Shown: positions 28,086-37,048 of the stretch, in pieces | Position numbering within the stretch: position 1 is the stretch's first letter | Layout of the letters: every line of letters starts with the position of its first letter | DNA from: Ilyobacter_A sp963668015 | GTDB taxonomy: Bacteria; Fusobacteriota; Fusobacteriia; Fusobacteriales; Fusobacteriaceae | NCBI GenBank assembly: GCA_963668015.2 | Contig: CAXXCR010000003.1 | Span: 43,730-107,729, forward strand | Length of the DNA stretch: 64,000 nucleotides | Direction: 5' to 3' | Program-made: the position numbers and the translations under genes | Notes under the pieces: model-generated | What the model was told of the DNA's origin: nothing | The model's input: only the letters and a program-made list of their open reading frames with translations | The model's database searches: none

Positions 28086-28922
28086 ATGTTAGTTAACATG
28101 AAAAAAATTGTAGAGGATGCGGCTAAGTCAGATTATGCTGTACCTGGATTCAATGTATTTGGATATGAAGACGCTGCGGCTATAGTAGCAGCTGCAGAAG
28201 AAGTAAATTGTCCGGTAATACTAATGACAAACAGAGATGCGGTAGCTCATATGCCGTTTGATATATTAGGTGGAATACTAAAAGGTGTAGCTGCTAATGC
28301 AAAAGTTCCTGTATGTGTGCACTTAGACCACGGAAAAACTTTTGAAGAAGCAGTACAAGCGATCAAAGCTGGGTACACATCTGTTATGTACGATGGTTCT
28401 CAACTTCCGCTAGAAGAAAACATCAAAAACACAAAAGAGATAGTTAGAATGGCTCATGCTGTAGGAGTAACTGTAGAGGCGGAGATAGGATCAGTTGGAT
28501 ACGATGACCCAAGCATACAAGCCACAGCTATATACACAGAACCAGAAGAAGCTAAGCAATTTGCAGACGAAACTGGTGTAGACGCTTTAGCTGTAGCTAT
28601 AGGAACACTACATAGAATGCAGACTCAAGCAGCTAAAATTCAATATGACAGATTGGACAAAATCCAAGAGCTTACAAATATACCTATAGTAATCCACGGA
28701 TCTACAGGTATAGTAGACGAAGATCTACAAAAACTTGTAAAGTACAGAGTTGCAAAGATCAACATCGGTACTGCGCTTAGAATGGCTTTCGGATATAAGT
28801 TAAGAGAAACTATAGAAAACAACCCAGAAGAGTTCGACAGAATTAAATTCTTCAAAGAACCAATGGAAGCTGTAAAAAAAGCAGCTAAAGAAAAAATGTT
28901 ACTTTTAGGATTAGGGAAATAA
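28086..28922 (+). CDS. iolJ: Class II aldolase, probably IolJ (6-phospho-5-dehydro-2-deoxygluconate aldolase)
   Basis: This is a zinc-dependent class II aldolase of the fructose-bisphosphate aldolase family (278 residues). VCVHLDHGKTFEEAVQAIKAGYTSVMYDGS carries the zinc-binding and catalytic residues, with a later His in IPIVIHGSTGI. Because it directly follows iolC, its substrate is more likely the IolC product than fructose bisphosphate. Ordinary FbaA/GatY/KbaY are the alternatives. An internal ATG at 28098 also exists; the first follows GGGAGGG. Confidence 0.82.
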   Translation: MLVNMKKIVEDAAKSDYAVPGFNVFGYEDAAAIVAAAEEVNCPVILMTNRDAVAHMPFDILGGILKGVAANAKVPVCVHLDHGKTFEEAVQAIKAGYTSVMYDGSQLPLEENIKNTKEIVRMAHAVGVTVEAEIGSVGYDDPSIQATAIYTEPEEAKQFADETGVDALAVAIGTLHRMQTQAAKIQYDRLDKIQELTNIPIVIHGSTGIVDEDLQKLVKYRVAKINIGTALRMAFGYKLRETIENNPEEFDRIKFFKEPMEAVKKAAKEKMLLLGLGK

Positions 28923-29044
28923 ATTGATTTAGGATCTTTCAGAGGTTATAGGAGACTTTTGAGAAGAGAGTGAAATAAAAAAATTACTTTTTAGGATTAA
29001 GTAATTAATAAAGTTTGGGATTTTTCCCGGAGGTTATAGGAGAC
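28896..29044. repeat. Degenerate tandem duplication of the aldolase 3' end
   Basis: The end of the aldolase gene plus trailer (28896-28954, ending AGGTTATAGGAGAC) is repeated with decay at about 28982-29044 (TTACTTTTTAGGATTA ... AGGTTATAGGAGAC). The second copy carries the hairpin listed next. Confidence 0.6.
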
Positions 29045-29053
29045 CTCCGGGAA
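29024..29053 (+). terminator. Hairpin between the aldolase gene and iolG
   Basis: TTCCCGGAGGT (29024-29034) pairs with ACCTCCGGGAA (29043-29053), an 11-bp GC-rich stem, followed only by CTTTATG. It may be a partial terminator or an mRNA processing/stability element that lowers iolG relative to iolC-iolJ. Confidence 0.5.
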
Positions 29054-29098
29054 CTTTATGATATATAGTTGTTAAAATACTTATTTAGGAGGATTGAA

Positions 29099-30124
29099 AT
29101 GAAAAAAATCAAATTTGGTATGGTTGGTCTTGGGAGACTGGGAAGCCAACACGCGGAAAACATTGCGTTTAAAATTCCTCAAGCGGAATTAACTGCAGTG
29201 TGTGCTATCGACGAAGCTCAAGTTAAAGATGTACAGGCAAAATGGGGTGTACCTTATGGATACACCGAGTACGATGAAATGATCAAGAATGAAGAGTTGG
29301 ATGCAGTATTCTTATGCTCACCATCTTTCTTACACTGTGAGCAAATCGAAAAAGCTTTAGAAGCTGGATTGCATGTATTCTCTGAAAAACCACTTGGAAC
29401 TACTTTAGAAGAGTGTAAAATTGCTGAAAAAGCAGTTGAAAAACATTCTGACCTAGTATTCATGCTTGGATTCATGAGAAGATATGACCCTTCATATGCT
29501 TATGCTAAAAAAATGATTGAAGAAGGAAAAATTGGGAAACCTTTCTTATTTAGAGGGTATAGCCAAGATCCTGAGCATGCAATAGAAGGAGCTATCAAAT
29601 TTGCAGCTCATTCAGGTGGACAATTCATCGATATGGCAGTTCACGACATCGACTTAGCGAGATGGCTACTAGATGCTGAGCCTAAACAAGGTTGGGCAAT
29701 CGGAGGATGCTATGCTCACCCTGAGTTCGGGCAATATAACGACGGGGACAATGTATCTGCTTTGATGAAATTTGAAAATGATTCAATGGCTTTCCTATTT
29801 GCAGGAAGAACAGCTCCTCATGGATACAATGTGGAAACTGAAATCATTGGTACTGAAGGAATCCTAAGAATCGCTAATGTACCTCAAAAAAACCTAGTAG
29901 AGATATTGGATACTACTGGAGTTAGAAAAGAGTGTTCGCAAGATTTCTTAGAAAGATTTGAACAGGCTTATGTAGATGAGTTGCAAGAATTTGTTAACTG
30001 TATCTTAGAAGGAAGAAAACCAAATGTATCAGTATATGACGGAACTAAAGTAACTGAAGTTGCTTATGCGCTTAAAGAATCATTTGAAACTGGAAACCTA
30101 GTTAATATCGAATACAGCAAATAA
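29099..30124 (+). CDS. iolG: Inositol 2-dehydrogenase (Gfo/Idh/MocA family)
   Basis: This NAD-dependent dehydrogenase oxidises myo-inositol to scyllo-inosose, the first step of the pathway. The N-terminal Rossmann fold shows KFGMVGLGRLGSQHAEN; the catalytic lysine is in FSEKPLG, and the Asp-His pair is in DMAVHDIDLARWLL. GFMRRYDPSYAYAKKMI is typical of IolG. The frame opens at TTG 29069, but ATG 29099 directly after TTAGGAGGATTGAA is the clear start (341 residues). iolE, iolD, iolB and iolA are not in this window. Confidence 0.88.
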   Translation: MKKIKFGMVGLGRLGSQHAENIAFKIPQAELTAVCAIDEAQVKDVQAKWGVPYGYTEYDEMIKNEELDAVFLCSPSFLHCEQIEKALEAGLHVFSEKPLGTTLEECKIAEKAVEKHSDLVFMLGFMRRYDPSYAYAKKMIEEGKIGKPFLFRGYSQDPEHAIEGAIKFAAHSGGQFIDMAVHDIDLARWLLDAEPKQGWAIGGCYAHPEFGQYNDGDNVSALMKFENDSMAFLFAGRTAPHGYNVETEIIGTEGILRIANVPQKNLVEILDTTGVRKECSQDFLERFEQAYVDELQEFVNCILEGRKPNVSVYDGTKVTEVAYALKESFETGNLVNIEYSK

Positions 30125-30132
30125 GAGATGAA

Positions 30133-30167
30133 AAAGGATATACCCACTGGGTATATCCCTTTTTTTA
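30133..30167 (+). terminator. Terminator after iolG
   Basis: GGATATACCC (30136-30145) pairs with GGGTATATCC (30149-30158), with flanking A and T runs. It works for iolG and possibly also for the convergent gene that ends at 30171. Confidence 0.85.
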
Positions 30168-30170
30168 TCT

Positions 30171-30728
30171 TTAAATTTTATCTTCAAGGTGATGAAATGT
30201 AAGGGCCAAAAACGGGTATGCGAAATTTATTATGAGATTGGCCGCTGGAGCTAGATAAATTGTTAGTGACAAGATACTAAAAACTATTAAAAAATCTGAG
30301 TAGAGGTTAAGAGAATGTATGTTGAATTTTTTTAAACGCATTCCTAAATGTATTAATGAAAAAATAGAAATTATGTATAATGAAAGTACTACTAGAAACA
30401 TAGTCGCTTTTTGCAGTGTTATATCGTTGAATATGCTAAAGACTACATTTAAGCAGATAATTATAGTATGAAAAAAGTGAACTGTTTCAAGCTCTTCAAG
30501 CATTAAATTTCCATCTATACATTCATCCAAAAGAAACCTCAAATCCTTGTGGAATAAATTTATCGTTGTCAAAGCTATAAGTCCGTTAAAAATCAAGAGA
30601 TTGTTTTTCAGGCTTATGCTTGTTGTAATTACAGAGGCTGAAAATACAAGAATTGCCATGATACTTAAAAATATAGAAATACTAAGAATTTCTATATATT
30701 TTTCATTTAAAATTGGTTTTGAAATCAT
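30171..30728 (-). CDS. Orphan multi-pass membrane protein of unknown function
   Basis: I do not recognise this protein. It has 185 residues from the ATG at 30728, which follows AGGGGGAAG on the minus strand; the frame opens 12 codons further upstream without a start signal. About five hydrophobic segments alternate with short charged loops (for example HKDLRFLLDECIDGNLMLEELETVHFFH in the middle). No catalytic motif is visible. It stands alone, convergent with iolG and divergent from the LacI regulator. An extended -10-like TGCTATACT lies upstream on the minus strand. Confidence 0.6.
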   Translation of the reverse strand: MISKPILNEKYIEILSISIFLSIMAILVFSASVITTSISLKNNLLIFNGLIALTTINLFHKDLRFLLDECIDGNLMLEELETVHFFHTIIICLNVVFSIFNDITLQKATMFLVVLSLYIISIFSLIHLGMRLKKFNIHSLNLYSDFLIVFSILSLTIYLAPAANLIINFAYPFLALTFHHLEDKI

Positions 30729-30953
30729 GATACTTCCCCCTTTTGTATAAAAAAGCTGAAACACATTCTCAATATAAGTATAGCATATAAAATTTAGGTA
30801 AAAAAAAGAATGAAACTCTACAAAGATTAATAATCTTTAATAAAAAGAGGTTTTTTTACTTATGATTTTATACAATTGCATTTAATAAAAACTAAAAAGA
30901 CTGTAATAGAACATTTAACATATTTAAAAGACAACAAAATTCATTTTAAGAGT

Positions 30954-30981
30954 TTACAAAAAAGTGAAAATGTTGTATAAT
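30954..30981 (+). promoter_or_regulatory. Promoter of the LacI-type regulator
   Basis: TTTACA (30954-30959), 16 bp and TATAAT (30976-30981). The predicted start near 30988 is immediately followed by the operator at 30994-31007. Upstream to 30729 there is only AT-rich DNA. Confidence 0.75.
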
Positions 30982-30993
30982 AAATCCAAATGA

Positions 30994-31007
30994 TGCACAC
31001 GTATGCA
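30994..31007. promoter_or_regulatory. LacI-family operator, upstream copy
   Basis: The near-palindrome TGCACACGTATGCA has the central-CG symmetry typical of LacI/GalR sites and covers about +7 to +20 of the regulator's own transcript, which suggests autorepression. An identical 14-mer lies at 32082-32095. Confidence 0.7.
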
Positions 31008-31021
31008 AAGGATGGTGCGTT

Positions 31022-32066
31022 ATGTCGGTAACAATAAAAGATATTGCCAAAATAGCTGGAGTTAGTCCACTCGACTGTTTCTAGAAGTTTGAATGACAGT
31101 CCTCTAATTTCAGAAAAAACAAAAAAAAGGATAAAACAGATAGCCGATGACTTGGACTTTCAGTTCAATGCCAACGCTAGAAGTTTGAATACCAAAAGAA
31201 CCGGAACCATAGGTATAATTTATCCAGAGCATATGGATGAGTTTAAAGTAAATTTGTACCATAGTAGTCTACTCAGTGACATAAGATACAGCCTTGAAAG
31301 GGAAAGTTTAGACAGTATAGTAACCTTTCCGAAAAATAGGTTTACAAAAGAGAGTAATATAAAAAAGTTGATTAACCAAAAAAAAATTGACGGGCTTATT
31401 ATAATATGCGAGGAGATAAGCCAAAATGATTTCGACTTTATAAAGCAAACTAAGATTCCAAGTGTGTTTCTGCACTATGTACCAATGATAGGTAGTGAAG
31501 ACAGTATTGATCTAATAACAACAGATCATCATTACGGTGGTAAACTGGCTACGGAATACCTCATTAAATTGGGGCATAGGGAAATACTTTGCCTCACTGC
31601 AAATTATTTGAGTGGTGGTCAAGAGTTTTTTCAAAGAACAGAGGGATATAAAGAGGCATTAGCAGCAAATGGAATCGAAGTGGACGAAAAATTTATAATA
31701 AGTGGTAATTTTACATTTGAATCAACATATGAAATTCTTATGAAAAATAAAGATTTACTGAAAGATATAACAGCTATATTTGCTCAAAATGATCTTATGG
31801 CCATGGGTGCAATAAGTGCATTAAACGATGCGGGGTATAGAGTTCCTGAAGATATATCAGTTATTGGTTATGATGACTCTGAAATGTGCTTATATTTCAA
31901 GCCTAAGATAACAACTATTCATCAACCAAGAGAGGAACTGTCTAAGTTGGCCTGTGAACATCTTATAAAAGTGTTGAACAAGAGAAATGAAGCTGATGAA
32001 AAGTTTATAAATAAAAGAATAAAACCTGTATTAGTGGAAAGAGATTCTGTGCGTGCTGTAAAATAA
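31022..32066 (+). pseudogene. LacI-family transcriptional regulator, frameshifted in the DNA-binding helix
   Basis: From ATG 31022 the frame reads MSVTIKDIAKIAGVS and then breaks: GTTAGTCCACTCGACTG has one C too many (31066-31067). Removing it restores V-S-H-S-T-V-S-R-S-L-N-D, the expected recognition helix, which runs into the long frame that begins MNDSPLISEKTKKRIKQIADDLDF (31089 on). The periplasmic-binding-protein-like sensor domain is complete (GTIGIIYPEH..FAQNDLMAMGAISALNDAGYRVPEDISVIGYDDSEMC..ITTIHQP). As given, no DNA-binding protein can be made. A sequence error is possible. Confidence 0.88.
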
Positions 32067-32081
32067 AAATTTAGAAATTCC

Positions 32082-32095
32082 TGCACACGTATGCA
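32082..32095. promoter_or_regulatory. LacI-family operator, downstream copy
   Basis: The second exact copy of TGCACACGTATGCA lies 16 bp after the regulator's stop codon. It may control a transcript starting here or loop with the upstream site, 1,088 bp away. No gene follows within 650 bp. Confidence 0.6.
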
Positions 32096-32170
32096 CAGAA
32101 TGAAATTGGGTTTGAAATTACTATAACCCATAAACGAAATAGTCCTAAATAAGTAACACAACTATATATC

Positions 32171-32236
32171 GCAGCACTTGTGCTGCAAAATCCTAAAAAA
32201 ATGGAGAGAGACTTATAGTCACTCTCTATTTTTTTA
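32171..32236 (+). terminator. Hairpin plus terminator downstream of the LacI gene
   Basis: GCAGCACTTGTGCTGC (32171-32186) forms a small perfect hairpin. It is followed by GAGAGaGAC / GTCaCTCTC (about 32203-32227) with one mismatch and a T-run, a probable terminator. Confidence 0.6.
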
Positions 32237-32273
32237 TTACTTAACTTAAATTTTTAGCTGTATTTAAATCAAA

Positions 32274-32534
32274 GTATTGAATTTCTCGCAGGTATACAAA
32301 AACCTTTTTTTTGTCACGAATCACACGAATAGACACAAATGCAAATAAAAAACCTTGGTCACAGAGTTGCGCAGAGTAAAAGGTTGGTTTTCACAGAGAA
32401 TAAACAGAAACTTTTAGTTTTTGAGGTTTTAAATGACTAGTAAGAACCGTGTAATTCGTGAAAAAAGATGATTTTAACTTTAAAGGTCTTCTTTGTGTCC
32501 TAAAAATTATTTTAGATGAATTCAGTAATTTATT
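32274..32534 (-). repeat. Interspersed noncoding repeat, copy B
   Basis: Same family as copy A, in opposite orientation and more diverged: GTCACGAAT-CACACGAAT-agacacaaat, then GGTCACAGAGTTGCGCAGAG, then GTGTAATTCGTG and CTTTGTGTCC. It begins at TATTGAATTTCT. Just outside its right end lies TTTTAAGTAGCACCTTG, similar to the inverted end of the IS982 element at 61.5 kb. Between it and the next promoter no gene is seen. Confidence 0.85.
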
Positions 32535-32659
32535 GCTATAATTTTAAGTAGCACCTTGAATTGTTTAAGTAAAATTGAATATATGATTTTTTAGCTGAAA
32601 GCATTAAGAAAGTGAAAATTAAAACAGGGTAAAAGATGTTATAAAAACATAAAAAGTGT

Positions 32660-32689
32660 TTGCAAAAGGGAGGAAATGTGTGTTAAAAT
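32660..32689 (+). promoter_or_regulatory. Promoter of the Fe-alcohol dehydrogenase gene
   Basis: TTGCAA (32660-32665), 18 bp and TAAAAT (32684-32689), with a TG two to three bases before the -10. The leader is about 65 nt. Confidence 0.6.
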
Positions 32690-32758
32690 AGTATAGAATG
32701 TTTATTGTTTAAATAATTTTGAATTTATTTTATAAAACGTATTTGAAAGGAGAGGGTT

Positions 32759-33916
32759 ATGGAAGCAAAACAATTTTTATGCCCACCACAAATTTTTTAT
32801 GGTGAAGACGCACTTGAGCTAGCGGGGGAAAAACTAGCAGATCTTGGAAAAAAAGCTTTAATAGTAACAGACAAAATGATGGTTCAACTTGGATACATCG
32901 AAAACTTAACAAAAGTATTAGACGCTAACGGGGTAGCTTACGCTATCTATGACGGTGCAAATGCTGAAACTCAAGATGTTTTCGTAGAAGAAGGATTAGA
33001 AATCTACAAAAATGAAAGCTGTGAATTCTTAATTGCTTTAGGTGGGGGAAGTCCTATCGATACAATGAAAGCAGTTGCTGCTATGGTAACTAACCCAGGA
33101 AAAATATCTGACTACATGGGGAAAGTAATACCAAATGAAACTCCTAAAATGGTTGCTATACCTACAACTGCAGGTACTGGATCGGAAGCAACTCAATTTA
33201 CAATTGTAGCAGATACTAAAAATGATGTAAAAATGCTATTAAAAGGACCGAATGTAATCCCTGATATTGCAATCGATGACCCTAAATTAACTGTGTCTGT
33301 TCCAGCAAAAGTAACAGCTGCAACAGGAATAGATGCATTAACTCACGCAGTTGAGGCTTACACTTCTGTAAAAAATCAACCTCTAACTGATACTTACTCA
33401 CTTTCTGCTATCAGCAGAATCGCAGCTAACCTTAGACAAGCTGTTGAAAATGGGAAAGATATGGAAGCTAGAAGCGAAATGATGCTTGCATCTTTAGAAG
33501 CTGGAATGGCATTCAACAACTCTTCAGTAACTATAGTACACGGAATGTCAAGACCAATAGGAGCTATTTTCCATGTTCCACACGGAGTATCAAACGCAAT
33601 TTTACTTCCTGCTTGTCTTGAGTTCGCAATTGACGGATGCCCAGAAAGATTTGCAAAAGTAGCAATAGCTATGGGAGTAGATACAACTGGACTTACTGAC
33701 TTAGACGCAGCTAAAAAAGGTGTGGAAGCAATTGCTAAATTATGCAGCGATGTTCAAATACCTTCAAAAGTATCTGAGTTAGGTGTAGATGTAGCTAAAT
33801 ATGAAGAGTCATTAGACAAAATGGCATCAGATGCATTAGCTAGTGGAAGCCCTAACAACACAATGAAACAACCAACAAAAGAAGATCTAATAGCTATCTA
33901 CAAAAAATTAATCTAG
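32759..33916 (+). CDS. Iron-containing alcohol dehydrogenase
   Basis: This is a group III (Fe-dependent) NAD(P) alcohol dehydrogenase of 385 residues, normal for the family. The dinucleotide site is LGGGSPIDTMKA. Metal ligands sit in GIDALTHAVEAYTS (Asp, His) and VHGMSRPIGAIFHVPHG (His, His). Relatives include 1,3-propanediol, butanol and lactaldehyde dehydrogenases; substrate cannot be fixed. Strong codon bias, a strong ribosome binding site (AAAGGAGAGGG) and its own promoter and terminator point to an abundant fermentation enzyme that disposes of reducing equivalents. Confidence 0.88.
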   Translation: MEAKQFLCPPQIFYGEDALELAGEKLADLGKKALIVTDKMMVQLGYIENLTKVLDANGVAYAIYDGANAETQDVFVEEGLEIYKNESCEFLIALGGGSPIDTMKAVAAMVTNPGKISDYMGKVIPNETPKMVAIPTTAGTGSEATQFTIVADTKNDVKMLLKGPNVIPDIAIDDPKLTVSVPAKVTAATGIDALTHAVEAYTSVKNQPLTDTYSLSAISRIAANLRQAVENGKDMEARSEMMLASLEAGMAFNNSSVTIVHGMSRPIGAIFHVPHGVSNAILLPACLEFAIDGCPERFAKVAIAMGVDTTGLTDLDAAKKGVEAIAKLCSDVQIPSKVSELGVDVAKYEESLDKMASDALASGSPNNTMKQPTKEDLIAIYKKLI

Positions 33917-33926
33917 TTTATAAAAG

Positions 33927-33956
33927 AAGAGCTGCCATCTGGCAGCTCTTTTATCT
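33927..33956. terminator. Bidirectional terminator between the Fe-alcohol dehydrogenase and der
   Basis: AAGAGCTGCC (33927-33936) pairs with GGCAGCTCTT (33941-33950) over ATCT, with A-rich and T-rich flanks. It serves two converging genes. Confidence 0.85.
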
Positions 33957-35267
33957 TTCACCCTTCTTTTTCACGATGAATTGTATAGGACAACCTTCGA
34001 AACCAAAGGCTTCCCTGAATTTATTCTCTAAATATCTCAAATATGAGAAATGAAGCAGCTCCGGGTTATTACAGAAAATTATAAACTTAGGCGGAGCAGA
34101 TGTAGCCTGTGTAGCATAATTTATTTTTACTAACCTTCCTTTTCTTGTAGGAGGAGCGTTGAGTATAGTAGCTTCATTTAAAATAGTGTTTAGAAGACCA
34201 GTTGAGATTCTCTTCGTATATTCATTTGATACGAAATCAGCATGCTCAAGCAGTTTTAATGTTCGTTGTCCGGTAAGAGCAGATACAAATTCAATAGGGG
34301 CATAACTCAAGAAAGGAAGATCTGCCCTTAAAAGATCAGTATATTTCTTCATAGTATTTGTTTCTTTCTCAATGATATCCCACTTATTAACAACTATTAT
34401 AATAGGTTTCTGTTCCTCATGGGCTATACCTGCAATTCTTTTATCCTGATCTGTAAGACCATCCTTACCATCAAGCATCATAAAACACACATCGGCTCTT
34501 TTGATAGCCTTTATTGCACGAAGTACTGAATAGTACTCCAAAGATTCTTCTATCTTCGATTTCCTTCTAATCCCCGCTGTGTCAATTAATACATATTTAT
34601 TGTCTTTGTAGGTGAAGGAAGAGTCAACAGCATCCCTTGTTGTACCGGCTATATTACTTACAATTGTCCTTTCCTCTCCTGTAAGCTTGTTAACCAGTGA
34701 AGACTTTCCGGCATTAGGCCTACCTATAATAGCTATTTTAAGACCTTCTTCCTCCTCCGGCATATCGATGTTGCTAATTTTATCAGTTATTTCATCCAGC
34801 ATATCCCCTAAGTTTGTTTTGTGTTCGGCTGATACTGGAACAAGAGAATCAAAGCCTAAGCCCCAAAACTCGTATATGTCGTCTTGTTGCCTAAGGTAGT
34901 TGTCTATCTTGTTTACTATAAGTATAACTTGTTTGTTTTTCTTTCTAAGTACGTAGGCTATTTCTTCATCCAATGAAGTAACCCCTGCTTTTCCATCAAC
35001 TATAAAAAGAATGACGTCGGCTTCGGCCATAGCCACCTCAGCCTGCTGTTTGATTTTAGACATCATGAAGTCGTTGTTTCTAGGCTCAAGTCCGCCCGTA
35101 TCAACTAAGACAAATTCTGTACCGCACCATTCCGTCTCTCTGTAAAGTCTGTCTCTGGTTACTCCAGGCTGATCGTCTACTATTGATAATCTTTCCCCGA
35201 TAAGTTTATTAAACAGGGTCGATTTTCCCACATTTGGTCTTCCAACTATTGCAACAATTGGTTTCAT
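33951..35267 (-). CDS. der: Ribosome biogenesis GTPase Der (EngA)
   Basis: This double GTPase is needed for 50S subunit assembly. The first P-loop is GRPNVGKST (residues 9-17), with DTGG and NKID; the second GTPase domain has GRPNAGKSS near residue 183, with DTAG and NKWD. The C-terminal KH-like domain ends in FIVKKKGER. Length (438 residues) is standard. On the minus strand it follows ygiQ by 26 bp, so the two probably form one transcript. Confidence 0.95.
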   Translation of the reverse strand: MKPIVAIVGRPNVGKSTLFNKLIGERLSIVDDQPGVTRDRLYRETEWCGTEFVLVDTGGLEPRNNDFMMSKIKQQAEVAMAEADVILFIVDGKAGVTSLDEEIAYVLRKKNKQVILIVNKIDNYLRQQDDIYEFWGLGFDSLVPVSAEHKTNLGDMLDEITDKISNIDMPEEEEGLKIAIIGRPNAGKSSLVNKLTGEERTIVSNIAGTTRDAVDSSFTYKDNKYVLIDTAGIRRKSKIEESLEYYSVLRAIKAIKRADVCFMMLDGKDGLTDQDKRIAGIAHEEQKPIIIVVNKWDIIEKETNTMKKYTDLLRADLPFLSYAPIEFVSALTGQRTLKLLEHADFVSNEYTKRISTGLLNTILNEATILNAPPTRKGRLVKINYATQATSAPPKFIIFCNNPELLHFSYLRYLENKFREAFGFEGCPIQFIVKKKGER

Positions 35268-35293
35268 TTTTAACCCCCAATTTTTATGATAAT

Positions 35294-37012
35294 TTATTTT
35301 TTATATTTTGGTTTTCTAGTGTTTCTTGCATTTCCTGTAAGTATTTGTTTTTGCTTGTATTTTTTATTTATATCCTTTTCCACAAAAATTTTCTTTCCGC
35401 TAAAAGGATCCACTTCTGTATAGTACATAAGAGTCGAGTACGTAGAAGGTGTAGGTGTAAATATCTGCACCTGCTCCGGGCTAACCCTTAGTTCGCTGCT
35501 GGCAAAATTTTTCAGTTTTTTCATCTCCTGCTCTGAGCAGCCTGGATGTGCTGCAATGAGGTAGTAGGTTAAGAACTGTTTTTTGCCCGCTTTTTTGTTT
35601 AGTTCGTAAAATCTATCCTTAAAATTTTTCAGTACGGATTTTCCGGGTTTCCCCATATATGAAAGGACCTTGTCTTCTGTATGCTCGGGAGCTATTTTCA
35701 TCTGACCGGAAACATGGTTTTTTATCAGGTTGTCCAGATATGAACTGCCGCAGTTTCCGTCATTTAATATAAGATCATATCTGATCCCCGATGCTATGAA
35801 AACTTTTTTTACCCCATTCAAACTTTTAATCTCTTTTAAGAGTTTTAACTGTTTTCTGTGGTTGACTTTTAAAGCCGGGCAGGGTTCTGGATATAAGCAT
35901 CTTTTTTCTGTACAAGCCCCGCTTTCCAATTTCTTTTTACACTCTATCCCATACATATTTGCAGTTGGCCCGCCTAAATCGGATATGTATCCCTTGAAGT
36001 TTTTGTCCTGCAAAATATTCTCGGCCTCGGACATGATGGAAGCCTCGCTTCTTTCCACCACGGTTCTCCCCTGGTGTACAGCAATGGCGCAAAAATTACA
36101 TTCTCCGTAGCAGCCTCTGTGGGTTGTTATGGAGTGCTTTATCGTATCAAGTGCACGAACCTCTCCCTGGGAACTGTAAAATGGATGAACTTTCCTTTCA
36201 AAATCCATATTGTAAACTTTATCTATCTCATCTTGAGATAGGCGTATAGAAGGAGGATTTTGGATTAGGTACCTGGTATCCTGTTTTTGACAAAGCCCCT
36301 TCGCTGTGATAGGGTCGTTGTTTATATAAAATTTTTCAAAAGCCTCTATAAATTTAAATTTATCTGAGACGCAGTCATCGAAAGACGGAATTTCCAAAAA
36401 ATCTGATTTTTTCTCGCGTGAAATGTAGCAAAGTCCACGGATATTCGTCCAGTCTTTTTTCAGTTTCAACGCTTCTGAGAGTTCCAGCATAGATTTTTCC
36501 CCCATACCGTAGGAGAGTATGTCGGCTTTGGCATCGAAAAGCAGGGATTTTCTGAGCTTGTTTGACCAGAAATCGTAGTGCACCACTCTTCTAAGACTGG
36601 CTTCTATACCGCCTAAAACTATGGGAACCCCATTTTTGAAATATTTTTTTATTAGGTTGGTGTAGACTATACACGCCCTATCCGGACGCCTGTTGTTTAT
36701 ACCGCCGGGTGTGAAGTCGTCGCTTTTCCTTCTTTTTTTAGTGGCTGTATAATTGGCGACCATTGAATCTACGGCACCTGCTGAGACGCCCCAGAAAAGC
36801 TTTGGTTCGCCGAGACGGGTGATGTCCTTGTCTGAGCTGGTATCCGGTTGTGCGATTATCCCAACCCTGTAACCGTTTTTTACCAAAAACTTACCTATAA
36901 CAGCTGAACCGTTGTACGAACTGTCAATATAGGTGTCTCCGGAAATAAGAATGACATCGAGTTCATCCCATCCTAATTTATACATTTCTTCACGAGTTGT
37001 AGGTAAAAACAT
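35294..37012 (-). CDS. YgiQ family radical SAM protein
   Basis: This large radical-SAM protein of 572 residues has an N-terminal cobalamin-binding-like region (DVILISGDTYIDSSYNGSAVIGKFL) and the cluster motif HRGCYGECNFCA (CxxxCxxC). The further family signature ISDLGGPTANMYG and the C-terminal APEHTEDKVLSYMGKPG are diagnostic of YgiQ. The biochemical function of the family is not established. The frame opens at TTG 37027, but ATG 37012 after AAGGTGG is the better start. A TATAAT-like -10 lies upstream at 37048-37043 on the minus strand. Confidence 0.9.
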   Translation of the reverse strand: MFLPTTREEMYKLGWDELDVILISGDTYIDSSYNGSAVIGKFLVKNGYRVGIIAQPDTSSDKDITRLGEPKLFWGVSAGAVDSMVANYTATKKRRKSDDFTPGGINNRRPDRACIVYTNLIKKYFKNGVPIVLGGIEASLRRVVHYDFWSNKLRKSLLFDAKADILSYGMGEKSMLELSEALKLKKDWTNIRGLCYISREKKSDFLEIPSFDDCVSDKFKFIEAFEKFYINNDPITAKGLCQKQDTRYLIQNPPSIRLSQDEIDKVYNMDFERKVHPFYSSQGEVRALDTIKHSITTHRGCYGECNFCAIAVHQGRTVVERSEASIMSEAENILQDKNFKGYISDLGGPTANMYGIECKKKLESGACTEKRCLYPEPCPALKVNHRKQLKLLKEIKSLNGVKKVFIASGIRYDLILNDGNCGSSYLDNLIKNHVSGQMKIAPEHTEDKVLSYMGKPGKSVLKNFKDRFYELNKKAGKKQFLTYYLIAAHPGCSEQEMKKLKNFASSELRVSPEQVQIFTPTPSTYSTLMYYTEVDPFSGKKIFVEKDINKKYKQKQILTGNARNTRKPKYKK

Positions 37013-37048
37013 AAAAACCACCTTCAAAAAAATTTACCACACATTATA

